NCBI GenBank assembly: GCA_001816645.1
Contig: MHCO01000051.1
Location: 568-7,850 of the forward strand
From: Candidatus Woykebacteria bacterium GWB1_45_5
GTDB taxonomy: Bacteria > Patescibacteriota > Microgenomatia > Woykebacterales > RBG-16-39-9b
Direction: 5' to 3'
Length of the DNA stretch: 7,283 nucleotides
Shown here: piece by piece, positions 1-5,669 of the stretch
How the letters are laid out: each line of letters begins with the position of its first letter
How positions within the stretch are numbered: the first letter of the stretch is position 1
Program-made: the position numbers and the translations under genes
The notes under the pieces: generated by a model
The model's database searches: none
What the model was told of the DNA's origin: nothing
The model's input: the letters and a program-made list of their open reading frames with translations, nothing else

Positions 1-1
1 T

Positions 2-427
2 AAAAAAACGATCGAAAAGCTATCAGTTTTGGAAGATAAACTAAAAGGAGCTGAAGAATCTGGTTATACTAAAAAGGAACAGTTATTGATGAAGCGGGAA
101 ATCGATAAGCTCACCCGCTTTATTGGTGGGATTCGCAACCTAGATAAATTACCTAATGCTTTATTTATTGTAGATTCGCGGCGGGAAGAAATAGCAGTTA
201 GGGAGGCGACTAAAATGGCGATTCCAGTAGTGGCATTAGTTGATACCAATGGTGATCCAACCAAGGTTACTTATCCAATTGCTGCCAATGATGACGCTAT
301 AAAATCGATTTCTATCTTGGTTGGGGCGATTGCCGATGCATATGATGAGGGAAAGAAGATTTGGGAAAAGAAAACTGAGGAGGTAAGAAAAGAGACGGAA
401 GAGACAAAGGAGCCGGTAACAGTATAA
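2..427 (+). CDS. rpsB: 30S ribosomal protein S2, 3' portion (5' end outside window)
   Basis: Ribosomal protein uS2 is a component of the small subunit that binds late and helps recruit bS1 in bacteria that have it. Only the last 141 codons are present. The frame is open from base 2 with no start, and the visible start matches the interior of S2 (KTIEKLSVLEDKLKG, the family's 'xKTIxxSIxKL' helix). Family landmarks follow in order: a KKEQLLMKRE(I/L)xKL helix, GGIRNLDKLPNALFIVD, the EIAVREATKMAIPVVALVDTN strand-loop segment, and a DPTKVTYPIAANDDAIKSI segment typical of the S2 core. The C-terminus is a short Lys/Glu-rich tail. It lies 39 nt upstream of tsf, its usual partner, and the two are probably cotranscribed. 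Identification is by sequence recognition and synteny together and is secure. Confidence 0.97.
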   Translation, partial: KKTIEKLSVLEDKLKGAEESGYTKKEQLLMKREIDKLTRFIGGIRNLDKLPNALFIVDSRREEIAVREATKMAIPVVALVDTNGDPTKVTYPIAANDDAIKSISILVGAIADAYDEGKKIWEKKTEEVRKETEETKEPVTV

Positions 428-466
428 CCTTGGTCTCATTTGTTCCTTACGTCCCACTGATTTCCT

Positions 467-925
467 ATGGAGATTTCAACCAAACAAATCAAGAACTTAA
501 GAGAAGAAACTGGTGCGCCGGTGATGGAGGTTCGGCGAGCATTGTTGGAATCAAATGGCGATGAGGTATCAGCGAAGGAAATATTGAAAGAAAAAGGTCT
601 GGAAGAAGCAGCTAAGAGGGCAGAGCGTCAAACAGCTCAAGGTTTGGTTGAAACTTATGTCCACGGCGACGGCAAAATCGGTGCAATGGTTCATGTGGCT
701 TGTGAAACTGATTTTGTTGCTAGAACCGATGAATTTAAAAATTTAGCCCACGAGATTGCGATGCAGGTAGCCTCGATGAATCCCCATTCCGTTGAAGAAC
801 TTCTCGAACAAGAATACATCCGCGATTCGGAAAGAAAAGTAAAAGAACTGGTTAGCGAAGTTGCGGCAAAAACAGGAGAGAATATTAAGGTCCAGCGTAT
901 TGCAAGATTTGAGTTGGGTGAGTAA
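467..925 (+). CDS. tsf: Translation elongation factor Ts, short form (152 aa)
   Basis: EF-Ts is the nucleotide-exchange factor that releases GDP from EF-Tu in the cytoplasm. The N-terminal UBA-like domain (about residues 4-45) carries LREETGAPVMEVRRAL, matching the family's LR-TGA-M--CK-AL signature. The EF-Tu-contacting motif TDFVAR is at residues 81-86 after VHVACE, and the protein ends in a conserved IKVQRIARFELG strand. At 152 residues it is far shorter than the ~280 of E. coli and shorter than the ~196 of Thermus. It keeps the N-terminal domain and one core half, while the second core subdomain and coiled-coil are absent. The ATG at 467 gives the exact expected N-terminus. The 39-nt leader is C/T-rich and shows no Shine-Dalgarno sequence. 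The pyrH gene that usually follows is missing; frr is next. Confidence 0.96.
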   Translation: MEISTKQIKNLREETGAPVMEVRRALLESNGDEVSAKEILKEKGLEEAAKRAERQTAQGLVETYVHGDGKIGAMVHVACETDFVARTDEFKNLAHEIAMQVASMNPHSVEELLEQEYIRDSERKVKELVSEVAAKTGENIKVQRIARFELGE

Positions 926-928
926 AAT
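900..928 (+). promoter_or_regulatory. Weak possible sigma70-type promoter inside the tsf 3' end, ahead of frr
   Basis: TTGCAA (900-905) and TAAAAT (923-928) are separated by 17 nt, with a predicted start near 935 and a 30-nt leader to frr. The match is moderate and lies partly in coding sequence, so it may be chance. It would give frr a supply independent of rpsB-tsf. Confidence 0.25.
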
Positions 929-964
929 AGACGCTGAGGTCGGGCGGTCCGCGATATTATAGTT

Positions 965-1525
965 ATGAATTCGGATAAGTTGATTTCCGAAACTAAAACA
1001 AGGATGCAGAAGGCTCTTGAACACCTGCGGGAGGAACTCTCTGGTGTTCGGACGGGGCGGGCGAATCCCGCTTTGCTCGAGACTGTTAAAGTCGAGGTCT
1101 ACGGAACACGGATGGATCTACGTGATTTGGCCTCAATCAATGCCCCGGAACCGCGTCTTTTAGTGGTTCAAGTTTGGGACCAAAGTAATATGGTGGCTAT
1201 CGAAAAGGCAATTCGTGAATCAGAACTTTCTTTAAACCCAGTTACCGAAGGTAATCTCATTCGTGTCCCAATTCCGCCGCTTTCCGAAGAGCGACGGAAA
1301 GAGATGGTCAAAATTGTTCACGAGAAAGCAGAGGCCGCTCGGGTGAGTATCCGTCAAATCCGTCGAGAGGTAATTGAAGAAATCGATAAGGCAGAAAAGA
1401 GAAAAGAAATTCCTGAAGACGATAAGTTCCGTTTTCACGAACAAGTTCAGAAAACAACCGATGAGATCTCACGGCAGGTGGAAGATATTGTTAAAGTCAA
1501 GGAAAAAGAACTTTCCGAGGTTTAA
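965..1525 (+). CDS. frr: Ribosome recycling factor (186 aa)
   Basis: RRF acts with EF-G to split the post-termination ribosome into subunits. The protein has the normal family length (~185 aa) and full landmarks: the SGVRTGRANPALL segment at residues 26-38, the hinge and domain II region with VEVYGTRMDLRDLASI and PEPRLLVVQVWD, then IRVPIPPLSEERRKEMVK at 99-116 and ARVSIRQIRREVIEEID at 125-141, and the long C-terminal helix of the three-helix bundle. ATG at 965 gives the expected N-terminus. It sits 39 nt after tsf with no Shine-Dalgarno sequence in that gap. Its stop is followed almost at once by rseP (start at 1529), which implies cotranscription. In most bacteria pyrH stands between tsf and frr; here it does not. 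Confidence 0.97.
   Translation: MNSDKLISETKTRMQKALEHLREELSGVRTGRANPALLETVKVEVYGTRMDLRDLASINAPEPRLLVVQVWDQSNMVAIEKAIRESELSLNPVTEGNLIRVPIPPLSEERRKEMVKIVHEKAEAARVSIRQIRREVIEEIDKAEKRKEIPEDDKFRFHEQVQKTTDEISRQVEDIVKVKEKELSEV
1517..1520 (+). promoter_or_regulatory. Shine-Dalgarno GAGG fixing the rseP start
   Basis: GAGG lies within the last codons of frr, 8 nt before ATG 1529. This spacing favours that ATG over the TTG at 1526 immediately upstream. Confidence 0.6.
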
Positions 1526-1528
1526 TTG

Positions 1529-2683
1529 ATGGGTTTGGTTTTCACAATATTAGCAATAACACTTGGGATTTTCCTTCTCGGCATCTTGGTTTTTGTCCAC
1601 GAAGCTGGGCATTTTTTCGCGGCTAAGTTTTTTAAAATAAGAGTTGAGGAATTTGGTTTTGGTTTTCCACCGCGGGTTTGGGGTAGAAAACGTGGAGGAA
1701 CAATTTACTCAATAAACGCAATTCCGGCTGGAGGGTTCGTTCGTTTGCTTGGTGAGGAGGGAGAAGCAGCCGGTGACCCACACAGTTTCGCTGCTAAAGG
1801 ACCGTGGACGAAATCCATAGTAGTTGCTGCTGGTGTGATCGTAAACCTTATCGTCGCCTTCTTAATATTCACTTTTCTTTTGGCTAATAACGGCTTTCGG
1901 GCCGATATTCCTACAAGTTTGCCGATGACCGGCGAAAACTTAGGTCTCTCCTTTCCGTTTGGTGCACAAACTAATCGGGTTTTGATCGGGTTTGTTGATC
2001 CTGGTTCGCCCGCCGAAAAGAGTGGGTTGCGCCCTTTGGATGAATTAGTGACGGTTGACGGACAAAGTTTTACCACATTAGAATCGTTTCAGAAATTTGT
2101 TAAAAACCACGAGGGCGAAGAAGTTACACTGCAGGTTTACAATATTTTCGAACGCAGTAGTCGGGTAGTGGTGGCTGTACCTAGGGAAAATCCGCCGGAG
2201 GGCGAGGGGGCTTTAGGAGTAGGTTTGGATAGTGTGAGTGTGATTCGTTACGATTCTATCGCGGACAGAGTCTTCGTTGGCCCTCTTCATTCTGCGAATA
2301 TGCTTTATTTTCAATCTCAAGCCCTTGGCTCTTTGTTTTCGAGAGCGGTTGAAGAGCGATCGGCTGCACCAGTGGCTAGGACCGTTTCTGGGCCGGTCGG
2401 GATCGTTGCTTTGCTTGGCGCTTTTATCGGTAAGACTGGCACGAGCGGTATTTTTGCCTTGGTAGAAACGCTTGCTCTTCTTAGCCTGATTTTGGCCGTT
2501 ATCAACATCCTGCCGATCCCGGCTTTGGATGGCGGAAGGTTTTTCTTTGCTGTCTTTGAGGGATTAACTGGCCGCAAAGCCAACCCCAATATCGAACGTC
2601 TCATCCACACCGTTGGCTTTACCGTCTTAATCGTCCTTTTCCTTTTGGTCACTTATAATGATATCGTCAAAATCTTCCGCTAA
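1529..2683 (+). CDS. rseP: RseP/S2P-family intramembrane zinc metalloprotease with one PDZ domain (384 aa)
   Basis: Site-2 protease homologue (MEROPS M50B) that cleaves transmembrane substrates such as anti-sigma factors and signal-peptide remnants within the membrane. Numbered from ATG 1529, TM1 (about 4-23) runs into the catalytic HEAGH motif at residues 24-28. A conserved GFGFPPR/NAIPAGGFVRLLGEEGE re-entrant region follows at about 42-79. TM2 is at about 95-119, and a single PDZ domain (about 151-218, with GFVDPGSPAEKSGLRP and DELVTVDGQ) comes next. GPVGIVALLGAF is at about 288-299. The third zinc ligand motif NILPIPALDGGR is at 326-337, and a final TM spans about 358-376. E. coli RseP has two PDZ domains; one is normal in Gram-positive-type homologues. 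All catalytic motifs are intact. No anti-sigma substrate gene is visible in the window, so the physiological substrate is unknown. Confidence 0.95.
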   Translation: MGLVFTILAITLGIFLLGILVFVHEAGHFFAAKFFKIRVEEFGFGFPPRVWGRKRGGTIYSINAIPAGGFVRLLGEEGEAAGDPHSFAAKGPWTKSIVVAAGVIVNLIVAFLIFTFLLANNGFRADIPTSLPMTGENLGLSFPFGAQTNRVLIGFVDPGSPAEKSGLRPLDELVTVDGQSFTTLESFQKFVKNHEGEEVTLQVYNIFERSSRVVVAVPRENPPEGEGALGVGLDSVSVIRYDSIADRVFVGPLHSANMLYFQSQALGSLFSRAVEERSAAPVARTVSGPVGIVALLGAFIGKTGTSGIFALVETLALLSLILAVINILPIPALDGGRFFFAVFEGLTGRKANPNIERLIHTVGFTVLIVLFLLVTYNDIVKIFR

Positions 2684-2699
2684 CTGCCTGTTGGAGAGA

Positions 2700-2703
2700 G
2701 GAG
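2700..2703 (+). promoter_or_regulatory. Shine-Dalgarno GGAG for the 124-aa HTH-like gene
   Basis: GGAG within a purine-rich run (2693-2709) lies 7 nt before TTG 2711. It supports the non-ATG start, since no in-frame ATG or GTG is better placed. Confidence 0.6.
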
Positions 2704-2710
2704 TAGAGAT

Positions 2711-3085
2711 TTGGCCAAACTCCAATACCCGGAGCTGACCGATCGGGGATTGGTGCGACGAGCCCTTTTGGAAGGAGGGATTCCGGCGGTAAGAAGGCTA
2801 ACCACGCCACCTTGCAGCGAAACAACGGCCAAATACTGGAGGGGTAAACACGGTTTGACCGGTTTGGCCCAGGAGGCATATAACAGACGTCGGCTGCCAC
2901 CTGCTAGAGCGAAACACTGGGTAGCAGCACTAGAGAGGACTAGAAATGTTGCTTGTGCGGCTAAAGCCGTGGGTACAACGCTTACCAACATGGAAGCTTT
3001 TCGGCGGCGGCACCGCGGGCTGATCAGCCCAGAAGCCTCGGCAGAGATCGCTAGCAGAGTAGGCAGACCGCGAGGCCGATCTTGA
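2711..3085 (+). CDS. Small basic protein with two HTH-like units, putative DNA-binding (124 aa)
   Basis: I do not recognise a named family. The protein is Arg-rich and basic throughout. Residues about 68-100 (ALERTRNVACAAKAVGTTLT then a Phe/Arg-rich helix ending in RGL) resemble a Fis/homeodomain-like helix-turn-helix, in which an 'NV--AAK-VG' helix is followed by a recognition helix. Residues about 18-49 (ALLEGGIPAVRRL, later WRGKHGL) have exactly the same 32-residue length from 'AL' to 'GL' and align without gaps, with only about 6 identities. An ancient tandem duplication is therefore plausible but weakly supported. Start is TTG with a well-spaced Shine-Dalgarno. It sits 27 nt after rseP and ends inside a terminator-like hairpin, so it is the last gene of the rpsB-rseP transcript. 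Its base composition looks more GC-rich than its neighbours. A nucleoid or regulatory role is inference. Confidence 0.75.
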   Translation: MAKLQYPELTDRGLVRRALLEGGIPAVRRLTTPPCSETTAKYWRGKHGLTGLAQEAYNRRRLPPARAKHWVAALERTRNVACAAKAVGTTLTNMEAFRRRHRGLISPEASAEIASRVGRPRGRS

Positions 3086-3110
3086 GGACAGCCTCGCCTC
3101 AAGATCGGCC
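3074..3110 (+). terminator. Hairpin terminator overlapping the stop codon of the HTH-like gene
   Basis: A perfect 14-bp stem (GGCCGATCTTGAGG at 3074-3087 with its complement at 3097-3110) encloses a 9-nt loop. The stop TGA (3083-3085) lies inside the left arm. The downstream sequence is AT-rich (aaccattattaaatatt) but has no clean T-run, so termination may be imperfect or the hairpin may protect the 3' end instead. The proS promoter follows 30 nt later, consistent with a transcription-unit boundary. Confidence 0.7.
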
Positions 3111-3140
3111 AACCATTATTAAATATTAAACGAGCCTATC

Positions 3141-3169
3141 TTGCCAAGCAGCCTAGTTTAGTATATAAA
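3141..3169 (+). promoter_or_regulatory. proS promoter, sigma70-type, probably giving a leaderless mRNA
   Basis: TTGCCA (3141-3146), 17-nt spacer, TATAAA (3164-3169). The predicted transcription start falls near 3176, about 2 nt before the proS ATG at 3178. There is no room for a Shine-Dalgarno sequence and none is seen, so proS is probably translated from a leaderless or nearly leaderless transcript. Confidence 0.7.
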
Positions 3170-3177
3170 TATCCATA

Positions 3178-4407
3178 ATGCGCTACTCCAGCCTTTTCGG
3201 AAAAACTTTAAGGACAGCGCCAAAAGAAGCCGAGGCGGCTTCTCATAAACTTCTGACTCGTGCCGGATTTATTGGTCAGTTGGCTGCTGGTATTTACACG
3301 TTTCTCCCTTTGGGCTGGCGCGTGCACCAGAAAATTGAAAACATTATTCGGGGGGAAATGGACGCTGCTGGTGGCCAAGAAATTTCCATGCCGGTGATGC
3401 AGCCAAAAACACTTTGGGAGGAAACTAGCCGTTGGGAAACGATTGATCCACCACTTTTTAAATTTAAAGATCGCCACGACAAAGAATATGCTTTAGGCCC
3501 AACCCACGAGGAAGTAATCACTGATCTAGCCCGCCGATTTATCAAAAGCTACAAAGACCTTCCAGCTTACGTCTATCAAATTCAGGATAAATTCCGCAAT
3601 GAACAGCGTTCTACTGGGGGGATTTTGAGAACACGCGAGTTCTTTATGAAGGATCTTTATTCTTTTCACGCCAACGAAAAAGATCTAGATAGTTACTTCA
3701 AAAAAATGATTGGGGCTTACACTCGGATTTTCGATCGCGTGGGATTAAAAATCTTAGTTTCCGAAGCTTCTGGTGGGACAATTGGCGGGGACGTTACTTA
3801 CGAGTTTCAGGTACCAGCGGGTGTGGGAGAAGACGTAGTTTTCTTTTGTTCCTCATGCGGCTACGCCATAAATGAGCAGTTTGCCAAGGAGAAAGGTGTT
3901 AAAGACATCTGCCCAAAATGCAAGAAGAAATTGGATAAAACAAACGCTATAGAAGCCGGGCAAGTATTTTCACTTGGCACAAAATATTCAGAAAGCATGG
4001 GGGCCGCTTTTGTCGATCGCGACGGGAAAGAAAAACCACTTGTTATGGGTTGCTACGGCATTGGCTTGGGCAGGCTAATGGCGGCAATAGTTGAAGTTTA
4101 TCATGATGAAAAAGGAATAATCTGGCCAAAGCAAGTGGCACCTTTTGAGGCCCACTTGATAGCGATTAGCGATCAGCAAACAGTGAACAGCAAAGCAGAA
4201 GAGATTTATCAAAAATTAACGCAAAAAGGTGTAGAAGTTCTTTACGATGACCGGCAGGAAAGCCCTGGGGTAAAACTTGCCGATGCAGATTTGATTGGAA
4301 TTCCAACGAGGCTGGTTGTCAGTGAAAAAACTTTGAAGGAAAATTCAGTTGAAGAAAAGAAACGTGATAGTGACAAGGTAACACTTGTCCCCATCAACAA
4401 ACTCTAA
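3178..4407 (+). CDS. proS: Prolyl-tRNA synthetase lacking the INS editing domain (409 aa)
   Basis: Class II synthetase charging tRNA-Pro with proline. Motif 1 region (AAGIYTFLPLGWRV, about 36-49), the GPTHEE loop (107-112), motif 2 (FRNEQRS..., R140 to the REFFMKDLYSF segment ending at 163) and motif 3 (MGCYGIGLGRL, 290-300) are all present. The anticodon-binding domain spans about 320-409 with EVLYDDRQESPGVKLADADLIGIP. Bacterial-type ProRS normally has ~570 residues, with an ~180-residue INS (YbaK-like) domain between motifs 2 and 3 that hydrolyses Ala-tRNA-Pro. Here that region is reduced to about 30 residues bounded by C224-x2-C227 and C245-x2-C248, the zinc-ribbon pairs that flank INS in many bacteria. 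Post-transfer editing must be absent or supplied in trans. It has its own promoter and is followed 22 nt later by a 161-aa gene. Confidence 0.96.
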   Translation: MRYSSLFGKTLRTAPKEAEAASHKLLTRAGFIGQLAAGIYTFLPLGWRVHQKIENIIRGEMDAAGGQEISMPVMQPKTLWEETSRWETIDPPLFKFKDRHDKEYALGPTHEEVITDLARRFIKSYKDLPAYVYQIQDKFRNEQRSTGGILRTREFFMKDLYSFHANEKDLDSYFKKMIGAYTRIFDRVGLKILVSEASGGTIGGDVTYEFQVPAGVGEDVVFFCSSCGYAINEQFAKEKGVKDICPKCKKKLDKTNAIEAGQVFSLGTKYSESMGAAFVDRDGKEKPLVMGCYGIGLGRLMAAIVEVYHDEKGIIWPKQVAPFEAHLIAISDQQTVNSKAEEIYQKLTQKGVEVLYDDRQESPGVKLADADLIGIPTRLVVSEKTLKENSVEEKKRDSDKVTLVPINKL

Positions 4408-4415
4408 GCCCCGTG

Positions 4416-4422
4416 AAAGGAG
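4416..4422 (+). promoter_or_regulatory. Shine-Dalgarno AAAGGAG deciding the start of the 161-aa gene
   Basis: AAAGGAG lies 7 nt before ATG 4430. It argues for that ATG rather than the in-frame TTG at 4385, which lies inside proS. Confidence 0.7.
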
Positions 4423-4429
4423 AGGGAGG

Positions 4430-4915
4430 ATGGGAGCTGTTGCGACGAAGGGAGCCCCCTTTCTCCCTAGGCCAAGGGGATTGAGGGTTAAGCGCCGAAA
4501 GCTACCGTCTGATAAAGCCATTTTCTTGCGCTCACTAGGCGTACTGAGCGGCTTGCGATTTTATTTCAACGCCTTGTACCAAGCAGCGATTATGGCCCTC
4601 GTCATTGGCTATCAATATGGTGAGATCGACGAGGGTTTCCGCAGCTCCGTTCGGATTCGGAAAGTTATCCCGAAGGAACCGCCCTTAATTATTATTCATA
4701 AACTGCCGCAAAATAAATCGGCCAACCGTTGCATATTAGCTTGGCACTGGTTAACCTGCGCGGAGGCGATGCTTACTGCCTTCTTCTATGAGATCGCCAC
4801 AAAACCAGAGGAGTTTTTTGAGGTGGTGGAGGAGAATCGAAGAGCTGGCGTGCTGCTTCTCCTACTAGGTCGGCGAAAGAGAAAGTGTGGCTGGTGGAAG
4901 TTTTGGAAGAGATGA
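4430..4915 (+). CDS. Unrecognised basic protein, 161 aa
   Basis: No family recognised. The N-terminus is strongly basic and proline-containing (PRPRGLRVKRRK, about 13-24). It is followed by a region that could form helices (FLRSLGVLSGLRFYFNALYQ and AAIMALVIGYQYG, about 32-64), a beta-like stretch PPLIIIHKLP (84-93), and a helical segment around 100-137 with AWHWLTCAEAMLTAFFYEIA. A hydrophobic VLLLLLG run (141-147) leads into a very basic, Trp-rich tail (RRKRKCGWWKFWKR). The balance of charged and hydrophobic segments allows either a soluble nucleic-acid-binding protein or a membrane-peripheral one. The sequence does not decide. It is probably cotranscribed with proS (22-nt gap, no terminator between) and is followed directly by a strong terminator. 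Its start is well supported by a Shine-Dalgarno. Confidence 0.75.
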   Translation: MGAVATKGAPFLPRPRGLRVKRRKLPSDKAIFLRSLGVLSGLRFYFNALYQAAIMALVIGYQYGEIDEGFRSSVRIRKVIPKEPPLIIIHKLPQNKSANRCILAWHWLTCAEAMLTAFFYEIATKPEEFFEVVEENRRAGVLLLLLGRRKRKCGWWKFWKR

Positions 4916-4970
4916 GCCGGCAGCCGCTGAGTCGCTTCGCGACTCAAACAACAGGCTGCCGGCATTTTCG
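4916..4970 (+). terminator. Strong nested-hairpin terminator between convergent operons
   Basis: Outer stem GCCGGCAGCC (4916-4925) pairs perfectly with 4954-4963. Nested inside it, TGAGTCGC (4928-4935), loop TTC, pairs with GCGACTCA (4939-4946). The outer stem starts directly after the stop of the 161-aa gene and is followed by attttcgttgtt, a usable U-tract on the + strand. The - strand operon ends at 4975, so the element could also end that transcript from the other side, although the - strand downstream sequence (tcatctcttcc) is less T-rich. Confidence 0.85.
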
Positions 4971-4974
4971 TTGT

Positions 4975-5229
4975 TCATGATAGCCAACCGATCTGTGTTG
5001 TCCGGGATTCGTTTAGCAAAACCAGCTCCGGGAGCCCTAGTCTGAAAAGGAATCCGGGCACGATGGCAAGTAGACCGCCACCTATGGCTAGTGGAAAGCC
5101 GACCACTATAAGGGCGACAAAGAAGATCAGGTTCTTGTTCCTTCCTTTATCGCGGAACCAGTTGAGGATGTTCTTGAACACGTACCATGCACCGACACCG
5201 ATGCCCTTGATGGGTGCCCAGACCCTCAA
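4975..5229 (-). CDS. Small membrane protein, 84 aa (fourth gene of the - strand operon)
   Basis: Unrecognised. The N-terminal third is amphipathic and basic (AWYVFKNILNWFRDKGRNKN, 14-33). It is followed by a long hydrophobic segment, about 34-63 (LIFFVALIVVGFPLAIGGGL and onward), whose central Pro and Gly-Gly-Gly could allow either one long span or a tight hairpin. A 21-residue tail ends in QIGWLS. The start is uncertain. TTG 5229 is the only near-upstream start in frame, with GGGTGAT about 10 nt before it as a possible Shine-Dalgarno. A better GGAGG lies about 19 nt upstream, too far. The gap to the preceding gene is 27 nt. Strong hydrophobic patterning makes this frame more credible than the opposite strand. 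Its stop lies 12 nt from the shared terminator hairpin. Confidence 0.7.
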   Translation of the reverse strand: MRVWAPIKGIGVGAWYVFKNILNWFRDKGRNKNLIFFVALIVVGFPLAIGGGLLAIVPGFLFRLGLPELVLLNESRTTQIGWLS

Positions 5230-5256
5230 TCCTAGGCCATCACCCTGCCCTCCTCT

Positions 5257-5481
5257 CTAGTCTAAAGTCCGTGTGTTGTCGGATTTTCCTTCTCTGTTTC
5301 TCCGCCTGGCTGAGATGTAGAATAAAAACCCTAAGACCAGGTAGGCTACCAGAAGGGAAAGCCGATCTTCGATTCCAAGGTCCTCGCGAATGAACGAGTA
5401 GGCTACTGCACCACCGCCACCAAGTTGGTAGACAACGAGCAAAACCCACTCCACCACGGTATCCCGAGAATCATCTCTCAC
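5257..5481 (-). CDS. Small two-span membrane protein, 74 aa (third gene of the - strand operon)
   Basis: Unrecognised family. A short charged N-terminus (MRDDSRD) is followed by a hydrophobic span at about 9-30 containing a GGGG run (21-24) and an acidic loop IREDLGIEDR (31-40). A second span at about 41-57 (LSLLVAYLVLGFLFYIS) leads into a basic tail (ARRRNREGK). By the positive-inside rule both ends should be cytoplasmic. The GTG start at 5481 overlaps the stop of the upstream gene as GTGA, a typical translational-coupling arrangement, and AAGGAG (5485-5490) stands 3 nt upstream. The frame stays open upstream for another ~130 codons, but that portion reads as Ser/Pro/Arg-rich noncoding-type sequence and is better explained by two other genes. 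Confidence 0.75.
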   Translation of the reverse strand: MRDDSRDTVVEWVLLVVYQLGGGGAVAYSFIREDLGIEDRLSLLVAYLVLGFLFYISARRRNREGKSDNTRTLD

Positions 5482-5657
5482 CTCCTCCTTGAAATGCTTT
5501 GGTGCTTGATTTCTGGTTGGATCAGTTTGATGGGGTGATTTTGGTGATGGTGATCTCGAGGGTGGTGTTTTCTGGCTAACCCTTGAAAGCCGAAGTAGAG
5601 GCCACAAGCGACAGCCACGAGACCTACGATTACGGCTAGGCTGATTATGGTTTCCAT
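5478..5657 (-). CDS. Single-span membrane microprotein with His-rich tail, 59 aa (second gene of the - strand operon)
   Basis: Begins METIISLAVIVGLVAVACGL. One transmembrane helix (about 3-24) is followed by LARKHHPRDHHHQNHP at 27-42, which holds six His in twelve residues (31-42), then a basic end SRRR. Charges after the helix predict an outside N-terminus and a cytoplasmic His-rich tail. The ATG at 5657 is 12 nt after the zinc-ribbon gene, with a purine-rich AGAGAG upstream. The stop TGA overlaps the next gene's GTG by 4 nt. I know no family with this layout. Metal binding by the His cluster is plausible from composition but is inference; a charged cytosolic tail that contacts a partner is the alternative. 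Confidence 0.7.
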   Translation of the reverse strand: METIISLAVIVGLVAVACGLYFGFQGLARKHHPRDHHHQNHPIKLIQPEIKHQSISRRR

Positions 5658-5669
5658 CGTTAGCTCTCT

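Noticed and set aside
955..960. TATTAT directly before frr as a leaderless-type -10
   Set aside because: Only 4 nt before the ATG, so transcription would start inside the start codon; no -35 or TGn extension.
1526..1528. TTG at 1526 as the rseP start
   Set aside because: ATG 1529 directly follows and is 8 nt from GAGG.
4385..4429. In-frame TTG 4385 as start of the 161-aa gene
   Set aside because: It lies inside proS; ATG 4430 has AAAGGAG at 7-nt spacing.
5240..5449. A 69-codon - strand frame
   Set aside because: Shifted shadow of the 74-aa membrane gene; Trp/Arg-rich and without a start signal.
5403..5474. A 23-codon - strand frame from ATG 5474, preceded by the best Shine-Dalgarno of the window (AGGAGGTGA)
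   Set aside because: It stops quickly inside the 74-aa membrane gene in another frame and shows no protein-like pattern. The purine run is more simply used by the GTGA-coupled start at 5481, although that spacing is short, so initiation here deserves caution.
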